From the NCBI GenBank assembly GCA_943704415.1, contig CALSCO010000398.1:64001-79763 (forward strand): a stretch of DNA of 15,763 bases, read 5' to 3'. This DNA comes from Parvularia atlantis. Lineage: Eukaryota > Opisthokonta > Rotosphaerida. Position numbers and translations under genes: made by a program. The stretch's first letter is position 1. Every line of letters begins with the position of its first letter. Shown here in pieces: positions 12,604-15,763 of the stretch. The notes beneath the pieces were generated by a model. It did not search any database and had not been told where the DNA came from. It was given only the letters and a program-made list of their open reading frames with translations.

Positions 12604-13657
12604 ATGGGCTGCTGCTCGTCCAGCCTGCCGAGCGCGGACGGGTACGCGCCGCCGCCGCAGCAGCTGCAGGCCGGCGACGGCGAGAGCCGCCTGCCCCTGG
12701 GTGCGTGCATTTGCAGCTGGCGGCGCTTGGTGACACAGGCGCGCGCAGGCGGCAACAAGCCGCTCAAGCCCGTCAAGCCCGTCTGGACGGCCGAGACGCA
12801 GATGACCGTGTCGCAGCTCCAGCGGAAGCGCGACGAGTTCTGGGAGACGGCGCACAACTACGAGGGCCAGCGCGAGATATGGGACGCGCTCAAGGCCGCG
12901 TGCGAGACGGACGACGTCAAGCTGGCCCAGGCTATCGTCGACTCGGCCAACATCTTCCTGCCAACGGGTGCGCCCCACGGCGGGGCGCGCGTGTGCACAC
13001 AGCACAGGCGTCTGAGACCGTATGCAGGCGTGCTCACGGACGCGTACGACGAGCGCGGGCGCAAGTACACCATCCCGCTGTACTGCATCTCCGACCCGAC
13101 CAACCTCATCAACGACGACGGCACGTCGCGCTCGGCCGTCTCGCTGGACGCCAAGGGCGCCGCCAGCGGCAGCGGCAGCGGCGGCAGTGGCGCCGGCGCG
13201 GCAGGGCCAGGCCGGACAGCCGATGTGCGCTCGGCGCGCGCTGGTCAGGCGATGCTGACGTGCCGCCGCTGCCACCGCCAGCGCAACCGCGGCAAGGAGC
13301 TGCCGGTTGTGCTGCGCCTGTCCACGCCCAAGGACCTCAAGGTGACGCTGTACGAGCAGGACAGCATACGAGAGTGCGTTTGAGCGCGCCCCTGGGCCGG
13401 GCGGCGGCGACGGCTCAGGCGGTTTCGCGCAGCGTCAAGGAGCTCGTGCTGCAGACCGAGAAGATTCCGATCGAGAAGCAGCGTATCTTCCTGACCGGCC
13501 ACCTGCTCGACGACAAGGTGCGCCGCTGGCCGTGGCGCTGTGCGTTCGTCCTCACTGCCCGCTCCACCCCGCGCGCGCGCCCGCGCACGTCCAGACACGC
13601 CTGCGCACGCTCAAGCTCGGTGAGCACCCGGTGCTGCAGGTCATGTGCATGATCTGA
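12604..13657 (+). CDS. UBTD: Ubiquitin domain-containing protein (UBTD1/UBTD2/DC-UbP family)
   Basis: Ubiquitin-system adaptor; mammalian UBTD proteins bind E2 enzymes. Exons: 12604-12700, 12749-12967, 13028-13224, 13282-13373, 13433-13517, 13595-13657, giving 250 residues (human UBTD1 has 227). The start MGCCSSS fits N-myristoylation at G2 with nearby cysteines, so membrane attachment is likely; human UBTD1 starts MGNC. The UBTD-specific domain (about 35-120) shows NKPLKP, KRDEFWETAHNYEGQREIW, DALKAACE, LAQAIVDSANIFLPTG and IPLYCISDPTNL. A Gly/Ser/Ala-rich linker leads into a C-terminal ubiquitin-like domain (about 178-250) with LPVVLRLSTPKDLKV and QRIFLTGHLLDDKTRL. The intron at 13225-13281 (57 bases, stop-free) is inferred from its GTGCGC donor, CTGAC branch-like element and CCGCCAG acceptor. 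If it is retained, 19 Cys/Arg-rich residues are added before the ubiquitin-like domain. Confidence 0.92.
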
Positions 13658-13726
13658 GCGAGTGTGCCTCTGTGTTCTTAGTGCCTGCTGCTTCCTGTTG
13701 TACAGGTGATGCTGTTCGCCCGCGTT
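13658..13726. terminator. Convergent 3' gap, UBTD / AK6
   Basis: 69 bases lie between the two stops, relatively T-rich on the plus strand. CTGTTGTACAGG contains TGTACA, again giving UGUA on both strands as in the S1P/kinesin gap. A shared polyadenylation zone is likely; the motif role is inference. Confidence 0.4.
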
Positions 13727-14365
13727 TCAGGCCGGCCGCCACGCCTCGAGCAGCGCCTGCACGCGCGCCACGTTGCGCTCCATGTCGTTGAGCGTGTTGC
13801 TGGGCAGGTCGAGCACGAGCTCGGGCCGGTACGCTTCGCGAGCCTCGTCCAGCGGCACCTGCATGATCTCGCACTCGACGTTGGCCCGGATCTTCTTCTC
13901 CGTGTAGCCGCTGCGCGGTGCGTGAGCGTGAGCGGCGCGACGGCCGAACCCCACTCGGCCGCACGCACCGCTGCTGCAGGCGCTCGTACAGGACGCCGTT
14001 GTCGGTGCGCAGGACGACGACGAGGTCGAACCAGCGCTCGGGGAACAGCTCCGAGCTGTGGTAGTCGACGACGCGGGCGCCGTCCACGAGCATGAGCTCC
14101 ATCTCGTCCAGCAGCTGTGCCGCGGCGGCGCGCGTGTCAGTGCCCTGCCGCGCCGCCGCGCTCGCGTGTGCACCCGGTCCTCGTCGAGCACAAAACACTC
14201 GTACTCGTCATCCCAGCCCTCGTGCAGCCCGCGCACCTTGACCAGCTCGCTTACGTTGACCGCCTCGAACGGCGGTGAGCCCAGCGCGGCCACGAGCAGC
14301 TCGGCAAAGGTCGTCTTGCCCGTGCCGGGCGTGCCTGTGACGAGGACGTTGGGCGCGCGACGCAT
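13727..14365 (-). CDS. AK6: Adenylate kinase isoenzyme 6 (hCINAP/Fap7)
   Basis: Nuclear/cytosolic P-loop NMP kinase/ATPase that acts in the last cleavage step of 18S rRNA maturation. Exons, 5' to 3': 14365-14174, 14114-13969, 13910-13727, giving 173 residues (human 172). The start at 14365 gives MRRAPNVLVTGTPGTGKTTF, which fits the human N-terminus. An in-frame ATG at 14392 would add nine residues and overlap the COPS3 start codon. Walker A is GTPGTGKTT (11-19). Further hallmarks are WDDEYECFVLDEDR, VVDYHSSELFPERWF, VLRTDNGVLYERL and GYTEKKIRANVECEIMQV. LPSNTLNDMERNV matches the C-terminal part. Intron 1 falls exactly after LDEDR. The gene is complete. Confidence 0.95.
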   Translation of the reverse strand: MRRAPNVLVTGTPGTGKTTFAELLVAALGSPPFEAVNVSELVKVRGLHEGWDDEYECFVLDEDRVHTRARRRGRALTRAPPRHSCWTRWSSCSWTAPASSTTTARSCSPSAGSTSSSSCAPTTASCTSACSSGACGRVGFGRRAAHAHAPRSGYTEKKIRANVECEIMQVPLDEAREAYRPELVLDLPSNTLNDMERNVARVQALLEAWRPA

Positions 14366-14390
14366 CGACGGCCCGTGCCTTGACAAAGTC
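14366..14390. promoter_or_regulatory. 25-base AK6/COPS3 start-to-start gap
   Basis: Only 25 bases separate the preferred AK6 ATG (14365) from the COPS3 ATG (14391). With the longer AK6 start the two ATG codons share bases in a CATG palindrome. Promoter elements must lie within the opposite genes' transcribed regions. Confidence 0.5.
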
Positions 14391-14448
14391 ATGGCGGCGA
14401 CGACCGTCGATGCGGACGGCCTGCTCGCGGCCGCCGCAGCCGTGCGCC

Positions 14449-14480
<32 letters not shown>

Positions 14481-15763
14481 GGCGCGGCCGGCGCCGAGGA
14501 CGCGCACCAGGCGCGCCAGCAGCTCGCGCTCACCGTCGAGAGCGTCGGCAAGATGCTCGCGTCCGCGGCCATCGCGCCCGGCGCGCTCGACACGGCCCTC
14601 GCCGCCCTCGCCCTGCCCGACGACACGCTCTTCGCGGCGCTGCTCCTGTGCGTGCTGCTGCCGTGGCGCGACTCTGTGCTGACGCGGCCGCGGCAGCAAC
14701 GTCAAGAGCGCGCAGCCCAGCACGACGGCCACGCCCGACGCCACTCACCTGTTCCTGCGACAGGCCGCCGCGCTGATGACCGGCGGCAGCCGCGAGGCGC
14801 TGCACGCGCGGCCTGACCTGAGTGCGCGGGCGGGCGGGCGTGGCCCCGTGCGCGCTGACGCGGGGCGCACAGTCCGCAACGTCAGTCGCGCGTTTGCAGC
14901 CGCGGCGATCGCTGCTGACACCGTGTGTAACGCGCTCAGCCCGTGCGACGGCTGACGCGCGCGTTCGCAGCCGGCGCTTACCATCGCACCGCTCGAGGCC
15001 GCCGTGCGCACGTTTGCGCCGACGCCTGGCCACCTCACACCGATGCACGCCGAGTTTCTCAAGGTCGCGCGCGCTCTGGCCGCCCGCGCCGAGCGTACGC
15101 GCTGAGAGCGCACGCGCGCGCCAGGTCTGCCTGCGCAGCCACGACTACAGGGCCGCGCTGGCCGTGGTCGAGCGCGACATCACAGAGATCGAGCCGAGCG
15201 TGCGTCGGGCGGCCGCGCGACGCGCCTGTGCCGCTGACGGCGCGCAGACCACGGCGATCGAGCCGCGCGACGCGCTGCTGTACTTTTACTACGCCGGGCT
15301 GGTGTTTACGGGGCTCAAGCAGCTGTCGCGCGCGTTTGACTGCTTCTTGATGGTGTGTCGCATCGCGTCGCGTCGCGTCGCGGTCTGACGTGCGTGCGCG
15401 GCCCTCAAGGCAATCACGTCGCCGGCGCAGGTGCTCAGCGCAATCGTGGTCGAGGCGTACAAGAAGTTTGCGCTCGTGTCGCTGCTGCTGCACGGACAGG
15501 TGCGTGCGGCACGCGCGGCTCGCCGGCGCTCACGTGCACGCGCTGCGTAGATTGCGAGCCTGCCCAAGTACACGTCCGAGAGCGTGGCGCGGCATGTGGT
15601 GCTGATATGCCCGGGGTACGTGGACCTGGGCAAGGCGTTTGGGTCGCGCAAGCCCGAGGAGGTTGACAAGGTGCTGAGCAAGCACCAGGCCGACTTTGAG
15701 AAGGTACGCAGGGAGGCGCCCGGGCGACGCCGCGCGGGGGCTGAGGCGCATGCGCGCGGGGGG
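14391..15763 (+). CDS. COPS3: COP9 signalosome subunit 3, 5' part, runs off right edge
   Basis: PCI-domain subunit of the CSN deneddylase, which removes NEDD8 from cullins. Visible exons: 14391-14647, 14697-14821, 14873-14922, 14971-15063, 15125-15199, 15248-15352, 15410-15499, 15551-15703. Donor GTACGC at 15704 opens an intron that continues past the edge. The visible 316 residues match human CSN3 from the N-terminus to the region before the PCI winged helix. Matching blocks are IRNVSRAF, HAEFLKVCLRSHDYRAAL, YFYYAGLVFTGLKQLSRAF, AITSP, VVEAYKKFALVSLLLHGQ and SLPKYTSESV, then the LSKHQADFEK region. The N-terminus is Ala-rich, with nine alanines at 14454-14480. The donor GTCGCG at 15064 and the AAG acceptor at 15409 are atypical, but phase and alignment fix both. 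Confidence 0.9.
14454..14480. repeat. GCG codon repeat (poly-alanine) in COPS3
   Basis: Nine consecutive GCG codons encode nine alanines in the COPS3 N-terminal region. The same triplet slippage signature occurs in the left-edge gene. Confidence 0.85.

Noticed and set aside
11999-12736. Minus-strand 245-codon frame with KAHS repeats joined to eL36 exon 1
   Set aside because: Only the last part, from ATG 12190, matches eL36. The upstream part is the repeat-bearing promoter and the antisense of UBTD exon 1.

Overview
This window is nuclear DNA of a very GC-rich eukaryote with an unusually compact, intron-dense genome. All nine recognisable loci are eukaryotic protein genes, and eight of them are split by tiny spliceosomal introns. 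By hand I place 59 complete introns and one that runs off the right edge. All but one are 45 to 83 bases long, most near 50 to 58. The donor usually reads GTGCG and the acceptor usually CAG. The gene set is site-1 protease, a C-terminal kinesin, a BAR-SH3 protein, a FAAH2-type amidase, ribosomal protein eL36, a UBTD protein, adenylate kinase isoenzyme 6 and COP9 signalosome subunit 3. This fits a unicellular opisthokont, amoebozoan, early-diverging fungus or similar protist. The BAR protein begins like fungal Hob1/Rvs167 proteins. The lineage cannot be fixed from this window alone.

Layout, left to right: a partial unknown gene on the minus strand (1-789); site-1 protease on plus (846-4766); kinesin-14 on minus (4783-7223); BAR-SH3 on plus (7284-9093); amidase on minus (9281-11545); eL36 on minus (11648-12190); UBTD on plus (12604-13657); AK6 on minus (13727-14365); COPS3 on plus (14391 to the right edge, partial). 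Strands nearly alternate, so neighbours are divergent or convergent. Most gaps are only 16 to about 190 bases. The largest is the 413-base eL36/UBTD promoter region, which carries two 12-base minisatellites.

The genes do not form one pathway; this looks like ordinary housekeeping. Functions cover Golgi membrane-protein processing (S1P), microtubule transport (kinesin), membrane curvature and endocytosis (BAR-SH3), lipid amide hydrolysis (amidase), translation and 40S/60S biogenesis (eL36, AK6) and the ubiquitin system (UBTD, COPS3). Every spliced model closes in frame, and the totals match family lengths (S1P 1054 residues, AK6 173, UBTD 250).

The most interesting features lie in genome architecture. 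They are the GTGCG donor code, a stop-free GC-AG intron directly after the amidase catalytic lysine, a (GT)48 tract that inflates one otherwise minimal intron, almost abutting AK6/COPS3 start codons, and a 16-base gap between convergent stop codons. I saw no mobile elements, tRNA or rRNA genes or CRISPR arrays. I found no convincing new biological system beyond this splicing and packing style.
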